A stretch of 64,000 nucleotides of DNA, taken from contig MNCI01016353.1 in assembly GCA_015680685.1 (NCBI GenBank), forward strand, positions 559,168 to 623,167, written 5' to 3'. Shown here piece after piece: positions 21,043 to 32,931 of the stretch (positions are counted from its first letter, which is position 1; each line of letters begins with the position of its first letter). The notes below the pieces were generated by a model. It did not search any database. It was not told where the DNA came from and saw only the letters and a program-made list of their open reading frames with translations. Origin of the DNA: Gnetum montanum (lineage: Eukaryota; Streptophyta; Gnetopsida; Gnetales; Gnetaceae). A program made the position numbers and the translations under genes.

Positions 21043-23821
21043 TCATGTAGTTCCTGGTGGCGGTGGCTCCTCCATTGGTGCTTTCCCTTTGTCTTGTGCT
21101 CTAGGCTTTGAGACACTATGGCGTTGAAGTATGGCCTAGAGCTTCTCCTTTTCAGTCCAAGGGTCTTGTGTTGTCCATGCTAATGTTTTGATGTTTGATG
21201 AAGTTGGCACTTCCCATGGATAGGGTAGTTGCGGAAACATTTAATTGGCCTTGACATACCAAGTCGTAAACACCCAACATTCCTCTTCGTAGGCTTTGGC
21301 TTTATCTTTGTATTCTTAGAAATCTGCTAGCTGTCGAGCCAAATCCATTGAGACACCTTTTTGGCCTTGGTAGCTTACTTTCACCACCTCAAGTTCAAAA
21401 TTTTCAACCTCCAGTTTTTCCAACAACTTCTTGCATTCTGCAAATTCTACTTCGTATTTTACATAGGTGGTTGCTACCTACTGCTTGAGCTCTGTCCTCA
21501 GGCACCCTGCTATTAACATGGCAAGGTTGGGATACCATAGGTTTGCCAACTCCATGTATTCTGTCAGATCCTGAATCTACAGGTCCCGATTCTTAACTTC
21601 CGCTTGATGGGCAAAGGCATATGTGTCCAATATGGCCCACTAGTTAGTGTGTTGAGCACTGATAGCATTGATGTGGGCCTTGGCCATATGGATCTCCTTC
21701 TCAAGGATTTTTTTGTACATTCCCACTTGGTCTCGGAAGTACTCCTTCAGCTTTTCATGTCGTTTAGCCTTATTTTGTCATGCGCTTATTTCAATGGTTG
21801 TCTTTTGGTGAATTGTGCGTACCTCCTCCATTGAGAGGGTTCTATTCTCCCTAGCTAAACGACTTATGTCTTGGTTGACTTGGATGAAGTGTTATCACAA
21901 TTGATGAAAGTGTTCCTCGAGAACATTCTTTTGCTTTTCCATAGTGGTCAACCAAAGGTTGTTAGCAACGAGCTATTTATTCTCCTCCTGTAAGGCATTG
22001 AGTGCTTTGAGATGTGCATGAGTTTGCGCCTGTGCTGCAGAGGCATCCCAAAAAGCCTTCTCTTTTTCATTAGCACCTTTTTATTCTCCGTGATTAGCTT
22101 GGTTAGTTGCTTAGTTCTAAAATTATCTAGTTGGTCTATGGGAACAAATTGTAGAGGGTCCCACTGTGCTACTTGTAGGGCCACGAGCTGCTCTTGTAAT
22201 TTTTGCACTTCAGCTTTAGCATGCTCGGCCCTCACTTCTGTTAAGCCAAGCTTCCCCTTTATGGAAATGAGGTCTGATTGAATTGTTGTAACATCCTAAG
22301 GGATGTCAAATAGGGACGTCATTACTTGTCCTATTTAAAGCAATCGATCAAGCGGATCCTCATGTTCCGCAGGAGTCATTGAGGTTCTGGCCAAAATTTG
22401 AGCATCCCGTGCTCCTGTGAGATCTACCGGTGGCACAACAGGTACATTAAATGATTTTTGGATGTGGTCTATGACCACATCTGTGGCTCCCATGGCACCT
22501 TGGTGTTGCATGACCACCATAGTGGCCCCTTCACCAGTTTCTAATTGCACTTGGAAAGATGTCATGTTTCCCGAGATCTGTCGTGACCAAACACTTTCCC
22601 CTCCTCCTGTATGAATAGATACTTCACCCCTTGTGCGATCCAAAGAAACAGTGGGCTGAATGGCATCATCAATGACATGGAGGAGTTTTATGTCATCACA
22701 ACTCCCCCAACTGACTATCTCAGTGATGGCCCTAAGATGGCTCATTAACGGTCTGTAGTCTTGCGGCGATGGCAGTTGATCCTGGCCTATGCTAGGCCTT
22801 GCTTCCTGTTGTTGGCTAGGTCCTATGCTTGGAGGTTGGCTGGGTCCTACAAGCTGAGTTGTAGTTGGTCTAGCCGTCTGTTCTTCTTCTTCTTCAGGTC
22901 CCAGCATCTCGCTAGTGATTTTCCTTGGAGCTGGCAACTTTAACAATTCAGCATATGAAGCAATCTGGGCTTTTCAGAGGACATCATTGGTGTACCCCGA
23001 ATACCAGCACGTTGGCAAAGCTTTCTGATAAGACAAAGGAAAGGTAGCACCATCTTTCCTATCTTCCATTCCTCGAACCACCTCAGGATCTTCGTTAAAT
23101 ATAGATGGGGAAGATTAATTAACCTTTCCCATCAGCACTGCACATCCTCTTCCCGCATATGTTGATATTCTTTTTAAGCCCTTCTTAGGGAAGAGATGAT
23201 ATGTTCCAATTTTCAAAGTAGATCCTCTCTTTCGTTGTCAACTCACCAAATGCCTTATCTCTACCATAAGCCCTTTCCAACCAATCCTGTCACACATCAA
23301 GATCTGAACAGGTGGATAACTGAGCAAATTTTGGCCCTGTATTTGGAAGGTTTAACACTTCCGAAATGGCCTACACAGAGAAATCAACTGTTACACCACA
23401 AATGTTGACAGTGGTGCCTTGCTCTCTGTTGTGCCAGAATTGGTACATCTCGCCTAGGTACCAAGCACTGCTTTCAGAGAGGACAGGCCATAAGGGAGAC
23501 CCTTTGAGGTGATCCTTAACAGCCTCAAGAGTGAACTCTGCAAAAGATTCAAAGTTTAACTCCACAATCACCGTAGCAAATGTGGACGTTTCATGGATGG
23601 CCTGAACACAATCTTGGGGCAACGTGAGATGTTTTCCCTGTTTAGGTGCTGCAAAAACTGCTCCTTCTGCCTACCCAGATTGTATGGTAGGAGGGTCCTC
23701 TTCATGAATATTGCTCCTCCTGTTCTATATGTTGTCCGGTAGGATCTTTTCTTCCACCTCTCCTAGGTTGTTTGCTTTGACCTTGAGTAGGACCTTCTTT
23801 TTGTCCACGTTTCAGGGCCAT
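21043..23821 (-). pseudogene. Extra ORF of element C: transposon-associated coiled-coil protein
   Basis: The minus-strand ATG at 23821 starts MALKRGQKEGPTQGQSK (basic). Next comes a domain (about 23620-23330) reading FAEFTLEAVKDHL, WYLGEMYQFWHN, VNICGVTVDFS, AISEVLNLPN. This pattern resembles the 'putative plant transposon protein' domain (PF20167-like: FY..N, V.VRG..V.FS, I...LGLP). A Pro/Gln-rich linker and a 203-codon open stretch (22946-22335) follow, then a Glu/Lys/Gln-rich coiled-coil part (QKLQEQLVALQ, near 22190), ending KGKAPMEEPPPPGTT at 21043. About 920 codons with several stops or frameshifts. It lies in sense, between the conserved GGGGAGGACCC box and the 3' LTR, where A, B and D have only about 0.7-1.0 kb. 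The family assignment is from pattern memory and is tentative. Confidence 0.6.
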
Positions 23822-25744
23822 CTGCAATCACACAAGGCCAAGCATTAGTAAGGTTGTTTTTGAAGTTAAGTTACACCTTATTACTTTCCTTAATTAATTA
23901 ATTTTTTTATCTCCATGTGATCTTGCCTGAAAGATTGTAATAATGAGTCTATTTTACTTAGGTGGTTTTTCAATTTTAGTTTCCCGATATACCTAGGGAT
24001 TAAATGATTTTTTGGCACATTTTATTCTTAATTTACAACTAATTACCCTTAATAATTTCCTTTGGGTGATGATAAATTCTAAAAAATTTAGATGCTATTT
24101 GGCAAGTGTCCTTCCTGCATGACTAAGTTGAACACTCCGGGTTCAAGCAGGTTCAGACGGAATTAAAATTGGAGTACGAGCAAGCAAGATAGAGGTTGAA
24201 AAGCAAAGGTGTCACACTCACAAGTCATAGAGAAAAATTTGAAAAACTCCCCCACGTGAATGGTAAGAAATGATGCTAAGTGTTGCGNNNNNNNNNNNNN
24301 NNNNNNNNNNNNNNNNNNNNNNNNNNNNNNNNNNNNNNNNNNNNNNNNNNNNNNNNNNNNTACGATACATCGCATACGCAATATCATGGCCTATCGATGT
24401 TTAGGCCCGAGGGAAAATACCAAAATTTTTAGGGATTTTCTTGAAATTAATGTTGTAACTTAGGACATTAGGCTATTGTTAAGGGGCTCTCAGGTAATTA
24501 GATGATTTTAAAGGCACAAATAATGATATGTGGGTTTTATCAATAATGACCATGGGTGGTAGAGGAAAAGGCTATGTGATGGTACATAGGAACATTGATT
24601 CAGAGGGATAATAATAATAGGGAAAGAATGTTATGAAAAATAGGCTAAGGGTAAGAAATGGTGTGTGTGATATATGTTGTTAGTAAAAATTATAGAATAT
24701 TACACAAGTGGGTCCTCCCCAAAGTAGGTTCTAACCTATAATGCCCTTGTGTAACCACACTTAACGTGTCCGTGGGCACTCAAAGGGTTAAATGTAATCC
24801 ACACTAATTCTACAAACACACACATGTAATTATCACTGGAATGAGGTAAGAATTCTATGTTACACACGACATGAGCTACAATTACATGAACAGTGAGATG
24901 AGACGAACTAGAGAAAGGGATTGTAGAGATTGGGATGTGAGGTAACTGACCCAGGGCATAGTGAATCCTACGTGTAAAGCATGATTAACGTGTCATTAAC
25001 CCGTCGTTCCAAGATCAGGACCAAGTCCATTCCTTTGACCAGTGACATCACATTGTTTCATCCCATGATGAGCAACTATGAGAGTACCATAACAACAAGG
25101 CATACGATCACTTGGCATTTTATTCAAGGGAGGAGTGATTTTTGTTTTGTGGCACTTTTCCCTTTTTTTTCTTTTTGAATACTGAATCAGAGAAGCCACC
25201 AACCTTTAAGCATGGGTGCATGTCTTTCCAGTGGGACCCCATAGAACAACATTGGATTTTTTAGTGCCTTTTTTATTACTCTTACTCCCATTTTTCATTA
25301 GATCTACAAGGATCTTAGTACAACCATGTTGCATGATAACTCCCACAGATGTCACCAAAGAGAATCCGTAAGTCCCCTTCATGTCACATCCTAATCATTC
25401 CCTCTCAGTCCATCCTTCTTCAGTCTGGGTACAATGAACACAAAATTAATTTTTAAGTTTTAAGAATGTCAAGAATATCACTATGCCCTCGAACAGAACC
25501 TCTTATTTGTAGAGTGGATGAGTGGGTGTAATGGGCTCACTGTCCAAATAATTGATCATTCGAAACACGATAACATAGAACACGCCTCAACCAACGATCC
25601 ACATGAGTGTTTTATTCATAGACGAGATTACTTATAAAAAATGTAAAAAGACAAAAAGATAAAACAAGAAATTGAAAAATGAAAAATTGAAAAACAAAAA
25701 GTTGTAAAATTAAAGAAATCAAAAAATTATTATTAATCCTGCTT
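23822..25744 (-). other. Spacer of element C between gag and the extra ORF, with an assembly gap
   Basis: It contains 73 Ns (24288-24360) next to a degenerate tacgatacatcgcatacgcaata stretch related to the LTR GATATCGC arrays. It also holds the conserved box AGTGGGTCCTCCCCAAAG (24707-24724, minus sense). The remainder is homologous in layout to the 3' non-coding region of A and B. No protease motif is visible. Confidence 0.6.
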
Positions 25745-27733
25745 GTGCTTAGAATGGGGGATATCCCCCATAACTAATCGGTTGAGGATGGCAAGGATTA
25801 ATAAATGGAAGGTGAGGATCCTTGCATGTTGGAAGTATTGGGACTTGGCCATACTTACCCCATCGGGGTTCACACACTTGATTATAATGAGCATAGTGGG
25901 GCAATTTATACAATGTAGTTCCCGGATAATGAGTTGACCCACTATGATATTTGGGACCATTAGATGGTATGCAAGGATCGGGTTGTCGCTCTCAATTCTT
26001 GTGTTGATTGGGCTATGTGGTTGTTGGAGTGTGAGTTGGTGGCCCTGATGGAGTTACATGAGGCGTTGGATTTGAAGGTAAGGGTGCACCACAAGGTTGG
26101 ACTTGTGTTGAGTTGGAGGATGTAGTGGCCTTGGAATTGTGTTGTCCCTTCCTAGGGTCATTTCTAAAGAAGGGGCACCTTCGATGTTGCTAAGGTCTCT
26201 CATTGCTGGTGGAAGTAGTAGCACAAATAATGTTCGTGGGTCGTTTTTGTGGTGCAAGCACCTTAGGAACAACTCGTGGCAATGTAGAAGGAGGAAAAAA
26301 ATAAGAATGTTGAAAGTTAGGAGGAGTATAAGGTGCACAAGGTGGTGGTTGTGTTGAAGGTATGGGCTGATAGTATTGAGAAGAATGATACTGTGGTGAG
26401 ATAAGGTGTGTTGGCCCAGTTGGAGAAATAGGATGTTAAACAAGATAAGCATTTAGGTTCGGATGATACGAAGGGTGTCTCCAGTTTAGTGGTGGTCTCC
26501 CCCATGACTGGGATTGTTGCCACTGTGATCGAACACAGTATCTCTGTACGAACTCTAGATGTAACGTGTTTCCCCAATGCTCATGTAAATGTAACAATAT
26601 TGGGCATTGGCCCTTGGGGTGATCGTATAGGCATATGTTGCATTTATACGTATGATTGGCAGTTGAGCTCTTATTTTCCTTATCCTTTCTTTCTGATTGT
26701 CTAATGTTTTGTCCTGCTTCTTGGGTTGTCAAAACTCTATCTCCAATAATGTTGATAAATTCTCCACACTTTTGATACGTCCATTCCAACATCTTATTGA
26801 TCTTTGTCTCAACTTCTTCTAATGATTGTTGTACTAGAAAAGACGGTTCTTTCTCCTTATGATTGGTTGATTTCTCCTTTTTATGATCATGGACCTTTGT
26901 TAAGTTGAGATTTTGGTCCCATTGATGTTTTTCAACACTATCCCATCTAGCCATTTCTCCTTCTTCTTTTGCTACCTGCCTAACAAGCTCTTGGACTTGA
27001 TGGGTTCGTAGTTCATATAATTGACCTTGGGCATACATCCCTAGGGTTTTTCTTGTTGCATCACAAAGCCCATCAATGATATCGTACATTAGCCTTTCCT
27101 CAAAAAACCCATGCCCTGGATAGTTGTTTAACAATGCATAATATCTTTCTAAGGCCATGTCCAAGGGTTCATGTTGTGCTTGTTTCCACTCTTGGATTTG
27201 TTTCCTCAAGGCTGACACTCTTGCGTAGGTTTGATATTTTTTTGTTAAAGACTTATACCATTGTTGACCAGTGTCGTATTGAATTTGGTTTTAACGATCT
27301 ATACCATACTTTTACTTGGCCAACGAGTTTCATAGGGAAGAGCTTGAGTTTTTGCCAACCATTATCAATGTTGTTCCATGTGCAGGCATCATAGAAGGCT
27401 TGTAAATGTTCATGCGGATCTAAAGTCATAGCCTCCTGAGAAATTAGGGAAGTTGTTTAAATCGAGCCTAGGTAGATAGCTCTCTTTATGATGCCTACGT
27501 GAGATTCGAATAACCTCTTGTATTTGCATTAGGCTTGTAGTGGCTAGTAGGGATTCATTGTCATCGGGTAAGTTATGCTTTTGTGCGTTGGGATGACGTT
27601 GCTTTTGTTCATGTTTATAAGAAACCCCCACTTTAGGTTGTGTACTCCAATCTTCATCGTCATATAGTTCATTGGTTCTCCAATGAACTTCCTCACTAAG
27701 TGTGGCATTATCGTGATCTTGTAGGAGAGGCAT
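25745..27733 (-). pseudogene. gag remnant of element C
   Basis: The frame starts MPLLQDHDNATLSEE at 27733. It contains RLDLNNFPNFSGGYD (near 27450), then a long open gag stretch (27218-26436) with RKQIQEWKQAQHEPLD, ALERYYALLNNYPGHGF, DIIDGLCDATRKTLG and MYAQGQLYELRTHQVQEL. A Lys/Glu-rich region leads to the zinc knuckle CNICLYDHPKGQC (near 26600-26640), and a Pro-rich tail follows. It is the best preserved gag core in the window. The zinc knuckle spacing is CX2CX3HX4C. No DSG protease motif is present downstream. Confidence 0.85.
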
Positions 27734-27855
27734 GGTTGTGAAGTTATATGTGAAATTACGTGTGACTTGTTATAATTATTTCTTTCTAAGAGAAATATCG
27801 TTAATTCCTTTACAATGACCTTGTATGATATAACTAATCTAGATAACTAGCACCA

Positions 27856-27873
27856 TCCCCGGCAATGGTGCCA
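27856..27873 (-). other. tRNA-Asp primer-binding site of C
   Basis: The plus strand reads TCCCCGGCAATGGTGCCA. Its reverse complement matches the tRNA-Asp 3' complement with two differences and ends one base from the 5' LTR. Confidence 0.85.
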
Positions 27874-27874
27874 A

Positions 27875-28690
27875 TGATGAGTGGTGAGTTACCCCTACAC
27901 TCAACCATACGAATATGAGTGTTACACACGCGATCCAGTCGAACTCCACAGACGGACTAGTTGTGGCATCTAGATAGTTAGCCTTAGGTCGTAGTTCGCT
28001 ATCTTCCCATCTGGACTAGTATTAGCTTTGTCATATATGGTTTAGTCCAGAGTGAGGTGTATGATGGGTTTCTAATCTAATGCTACTTCTGAAGGCAATG
28101 GAAAGTAATATTAACTAATGTAGAAGAGAGAGGGTGAGAGAATATAATCTAGCCTAAGTGCGATGAGCATTCATTCCTTAATTATCTGTACACATCTTGG
28201 ACTTCGTGCATGACTACTACTGGGATTACCAAGCACAGATCCTAGGTACGCTACTAGGTTTCCAAGTAGTCACACTTAAATGCTCGTAATCAATTTGTAC
28301 TCATTCTGCATTTAACATGAGTTTAAGGGTGAAAGAGATTAACTAGGAAAGTAGTAAATAACAAGTAAATAAATAATTAATCTAAGTGAATGCTGCAATG
28401 ATGAAGTAATCTCTATCTTTATTACTAGTCATGTGCATGTCCAAGTACGTCACACTCGAATAAAGGATGTCGTACAATTACAATCACCACACTGCGAGCA
28501 TACATTGAGAGGAAAAGGGAGAGAGAAATTAAAATGCTTAAACTAAAATTGACTAACTTCCTTATTGTCTAATGATTCCTAACTCTTCTGTCTACCTCTT
28601 ATTTATAGATGAGGAGATAGGTTGTGATATCGCGTATGTGATATCGTGGTTGGGCTGCAATATCGCAATCGCCCAAATGACGACTCATCA
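27875..28690 (-). repeat. 5' LTR of element C
   Basis: Homologous to 20093-20877. Near its U3 side (28621-28672) it carries three or four copies of a GATATCGC-like unit, where the 3' LTR has one; this accounts for most of the 31-bp length difference. Confidence 0.9.
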
Positions 28691-29456
28691 TAACACAATG
28701 CCTATATTTTCTTATAAATATGCAAGAACCCGCTACATATTTGACACCATTTGGTCAACAGTGTAGCTAGACTCTTGCAGTTTTATTTCATAATCTTAGC
28801 AAATTATTAGTGAGTGCCCATAGTGTGGATTTAAATTAGTTGTATGACATCTTATTTAAGTGGCATTATACCTACACACATTCCATGAATGACAATAAGA
28901 TTGAGATTGATTCCTATTCATTCCAACACTTTCAATTAGAATAGATTTACATTTAAAGCAATTTGTTTTGTATGTACTTGGTTAACATTATGTTAATCAA
29001 TCGATAGAAGGAGTGTGACCAATTTTGAGCATAAACACATATTCTCTTGGTAATCCCAACAACGCTATTGCTTGGTCTTCCTAGTAGCATGACAGTTGGT
29101 AATCCCAGTAGTTGATACGTGAGTTTAGGACATGTACGACAAGCTAGGAATGAACACTCTTTGTCCTTAGGATAGTTTAGGATTTATCTTTTTATTATTA
29201 ATTAGTTTAAATAATTAATTTATACATTATTATTTAGTAAGTTTAAGGGTCACATAACATCAATAATCATATGCCTAACTTTGGACTAAACCTTACATGA
29301 CAAAGCTACCACTAGTCCAATTGGGAAGACAACAACCTGCAATCAATGCTTAACAATCTAGATACGACACTAGTTTCATCCATGGAATTTGATTAGATTG
29401 CACATGAATGCTTGAAATTTATATGGTTGGGCATAGGGGGTACCCAGTGCTCATCA
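28691..29456 (+). repeat. 3' LTR of element D, second part
   Basis: It continues the D LTR after the C insertion: caatgcctatattttcttataaatatg corresponds to 14025-14052 of the 5' LTR. It ends GTGCTCATCA, followed by the aaggg TSD. Confidence 0.9.
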
Positions 29457-30057
29457 AAGGGTATAAGACAAAGTGAAATCCTTGGAAATTATGCAAGCAC
29501 TATTCATTGAAAGATTCATTTTTGGCTAGAATTTATATTTATTTTTCATTGTATCATCATTTGCTTGTATTGATTTTATTGAGCCTTAAGTGCAAGGGAT
29601 TTTTAAATTAAGCTACACTTCCTTTTTGTTCCTTTCTCCTTCTTTCTTGTAGCCCTATAGGGTTGATGTGCTTCATGCAAGAAGGCATTTTTGTTGAGCT
29701 TATTAGAACCTTGTGGGATTGAGTGGTTTAGGACAAACAAAATAGTCTAGAGTGGAGCTCACATTTGTAAAGGTTGTGGGATCCTTTAAGCCACATTTTA
29801 AGTTTGTTGGGACCTTGTGGGATTGAGAAATTTTACAATGATGACACACTCTAGAGCAGAGCTTAAATCTTGTAAAGGTTATGTTACTGTTCAAACCACT
29901 TTTTGAAAGTCTCACAGTGTGCATGGATTCTACCCTCTAAGTGTGGATGTACTAAGTTTGGGAATCACATAAAATTTGTATTTGATTTTGGTGGCTACAG
30001 TGATTTTAATTGGAAAACGTATTCAACCTCACTTTTAAGTTTTCGATCCTCAGTTGT

Positions 30058-32016
30058 GATGCCAATTATATCTACATTGTTGATGGTGACATATGTTGGA
30101 GGAGAGTATGAGAGTATTAAGAATATGATGGATGGTGAGAGAAATGGGATGGTGATTTCATTGAAGATGTTGTGAGTTGATTATATTTAAGAGGGTAGTA
30201 GTAGTGAGTGGAGGCATGGGTAATAGAATAATTAGAAAAAATAGGTTTTTGAACATAGTATTCATAAGGGTTTAGTTGGGAAAAGGGATATTACTAGTCT
30301 GGTAATGGCATCTACCATGACTGTGAGTTTTTCCATTATTGTTGATAGTAGTCTTAAGGTTGATAAGGAGCTCCACGTAGGTAGTACTAATGGTTGTAGG
30401 ACTATCTATAATTGCCTTATGAATAAGAAAATTTTTCATACATTTTCTTTGCCATGAACTTAGGATTCTAAGCAAAAGCCTCAAACTCTTCTAGATATAA
30501 CATAACTAGGCAATAGTCCTTTAGATGTTTATATTGATAAATTTCAAATCCATTATCCTCCTCTATGCCTAAGTCTGCAACCTCTTCCATTGTTGCATAT
30601 TTTTCATATTGCTAATAAGTGTTCTTACCTATTTTCTTATTCTTTTTCCACTTCTTATCTTGATCAATTTATCCTACTTGATTTGCCTTGCTCTCCATGA
30701 TTTTCAATCTAGTTGTAACTTTTTGATTTTCCAATTCCCACATCTTATCTATCCTTGCCTTAATCTTAGTGATAAATTTTTAGATTGGTAAGGTTTTATG
30801 TAAAATCATCTCATCAAGAGTTACCTCTTCTTATTGATCATAAATATGGACCTTCTACTTGTGAAGAATTGGATCCCAGTTATGTTTCTCTACACTCTCC
30901 CTTTTACATAACTCTCCTTCTTCTTTTGCTACCTATTTAATTAACCTTTGTATCCAATGGACTCTCAGTTTTGATAATCTTCCTTAGGCATATATCTGAA
31001 GGGTCTCCCTTGTTTTATTGTGAAGCCCATCTATGATGTGAAGAAGTTGCTCATTTTTATAAAATCCATGGGCTAGGTAGCTATGTAGTAAATAATAGTC
31101 TCTACCCAAGGCCACATCAAGGGATTCATGATTCTCTTACTTTTACCCTTGGATTTATTTTTTTAAATTGGACACTCTTGAATAGATTTTGTATTTTTCA
31201 TTGAAAAGCTCAAGAATTGTGGATCACCAGTGGATTGAATTTAGTTCTAATGATCTATACCAACTTCAACTTCTTCTATTAGTATTCTAGGGAAGAGTTT
31301 AAGTTTTTACTAGTTACTTTTAATATTTTGTAAGGCACAGGCATCATGGAAGACTTGTAAATAATGTTTTGGATTAGAAGTTTACCCTCCCTCAAATTTA
31401 GAAATTTTATTCATATTAAGTCATTTGATGTAACTTTCCCTTTGATGCTTGTGGGATATTATACTTGCCTTCCTAATCTATATCATGCTTCTAATAGTCA
31501 TCAAAGATTCATCATTATTGGACATGTACTGGTTATAATCTCTATTTCTATTTCTATTTTTCTGATTATGATGGTCTCGTCTACGCTCCCTTTGGTATCC
31601 TAAATCTTGTTGTTGATCCCTATTTCTATCTTCATCTTGCCATCTAGTGGAGCTATATCTCCATACCTATGTTTATGTTTCTCAAAACTAGACAATAAAG
31701 ATGAAAAGAAATATGGTGAACTAGGAGAAATGGCATGGCTTTTATGTCTCCCCCTATGATCCCTTGGTTCATCTCTTCTAGGTTTGCTATAGTTCCTAGG
31801 CCTTGAGATCCTCTTTATTCTAGGACATATTCCATCCCCTCTAGGATTGTCCATGACAACTAAATGTAGTATTTGAATGTAGTAAAGGTTTGAATGCACA
31901 TATGAGATTTCTACTTGTAGTGGTTCACTCTAATTTTCTTCCATATAGATCCTATCATTACTTCTACCGGTGTCTTCATAGTATAATGAACTATCAACCT
32001 TATGTGAAAAAGACAT
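30058..32016 (-). pseudogene. gag remnant of element F
   Basis: The minus-strand ATG at 32016 (MSFSHKVDSS) corresponds to the D start. A basic segment (PRNYSKPRRDEPRDHRGRHK, near 31740-31830) and decayed gag sequence follow, including counterparts of the D segments at 15780-16450. The match to D runs on to about 30058 (its counterpart lies near D 16860), where solo LTR H interrupts it. The frame is heavily broken. Confidence 0.7.
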
Positions 32017-32153
32017 GTTTTTAGTTAATAATGTGTATGTAACTTAAAATATTAATACTTTCTAAAAGATAAAATGCTAATTCTTTTACAATGATTCTTT
32101 ATAATATAATTAGTCTAGATCACTAGTACCATTCCTAGGAGCAGTGGCATTAA

Positions 32154-32931
32154 TGAAAGACAAGTGTCCCCATAGGAATTACAAGTGTTCAAGTACAATT
32201 CAATCAAATACCATGGGTAGTATGGTATCTAGATCATTAAGTGTTGATTGTAAGTTTCTATCTTCTCACTTAGACTAGTCGTAGCTTTATCATGTATAGT
32301 TTAGCCTAAAGTAAGACATATGATTATTGATGCTATGTAGCTATAGCTAAGTTATATGAAAACATAAGAAATAATTATTTAGTTAATGTAACTAACAATG
32401 AGAAGATAAATCCTAAACTATCATAAGGATGATGAGTGTGCATTCCCAGCTTGTCGTACATGTCCTAAACTCATATACCCACTACTAGGTTTACCAAGTA
32501 AATACATGTTTACACTTGAAACTGGTCACTCTCATTCCACCAATTGATTAGTATGCACGAAAATGTAAATATTAACTAAGTACATGGAAAGTAAATTGCA
32601 TTGAAAGAAAATATATTCTAATTTAACATGTTGTAATGAATATGAATCAATCTTAATATTATTCTCATTTATAAAATGTGTCCAAGTACAATGCCAATCA
32701 AATAAGATGCTATACAATTGACTCAAGTTCATGCTGCAATCACTCACTGAATATTTCCTAAGAGTAAGAAAGAAAACTATAAGCGTTCGACAATACTATT
32801 GACCAAATGGTGTCAAATACATGGTGGATGCTCACATGTTTATAGGCAAATAAGGATACTACATTAACACATATGCATTAATACATAAGGCTATGGCAAC
32901 AAGGATATGTCAATGGAGCTAAGTTATAGCA
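32154..32931 (-). repeat. 5' LTR of element F (D-like family)
   Basis: The minus-strand reading ends at 32154, directly before a decayed tRNA-Asp primer site (minus strand ATGCCACTGCTCCTAGGA, 32135-32152). It shares with D the TATA region (cctataaacatgtgagcatcc) and the block GGACATGTACGACAAGCTGG. The outer end at 32931 is approximate. Confidence 0.7.

Larger units (their letters stand above)
20093..28690 (-). mobile_element. Element C: RT-less tRNA-Asp LTR retrotransposon with an extra ORF
   Basis: LTRs lie at 27875-28690 (5') and 20093-20877 (3'). The primer site at 27856-27873 reads TGGCACCATTGCCGGGGA on the minus strand. Flanking pentamers caaca (20088-20092) and taaca (28691-28695) are a TSD with one difference. 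Length is 8.6 kb. Order on the minus strand: gag (27733-25745), spacer with an N gap (24288-24360), extra ORF (23821-21043), 3' LTR. No pol was found. It is inserted in U3 of the 3' LTR of D. Confidence 0.9.
13850..29456 (+). mobile_element. Element D: RT-less tRNA-Asp LTR retrotransposon (contains nested C)
   Basis: LTRs lie at 13850-14810 and at 19888-20092 plus 28691-29456, with a TSD aaggg at 13845-13849 and 29457-29461. Without element C the length is about 7.0 kb. The interior holds a degraded gag protein and a non-coding 3' region but no RT, RNase H or integrase. It is inserted in solo LTR H. Confidence 0.9.
13359..30052 (+). mobile_element. Solo LTR H, split by nested element D
   Basis: TG at 13359 and CA at 30051-30052 are bounded by the identical pentamer gttgt (13354-13358 and 30053-30057). 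Removing nested element D (13850-29456, plus one copy of its TSD) leaves about 1.08 kb with no coding capacity, no primer site and no internal region, as expected for a solo LTR. It carries several AGACGTCT/AGATGTCT palindromes near 13650-13795. Removing H rejoins the two halves of element F. The strand is assumed from the TG...CA reading only; the superfamily is not determined. Confidence 0.75.

Noticed and set aside
22012-22281. Cys/Ser-rich plus-strand frame of 89 codons
   Set aside because: It is the antisense shadow of the coiled-coil part of the extra ORF in element C.
26054-26452. 132-codon minus-strand frame, and overlapping plus-strand frames in the same area
   Set aside because: Overlaps the Pro-rich tail of the C gag in a different frame; composition mirrors the gag-coding strand.
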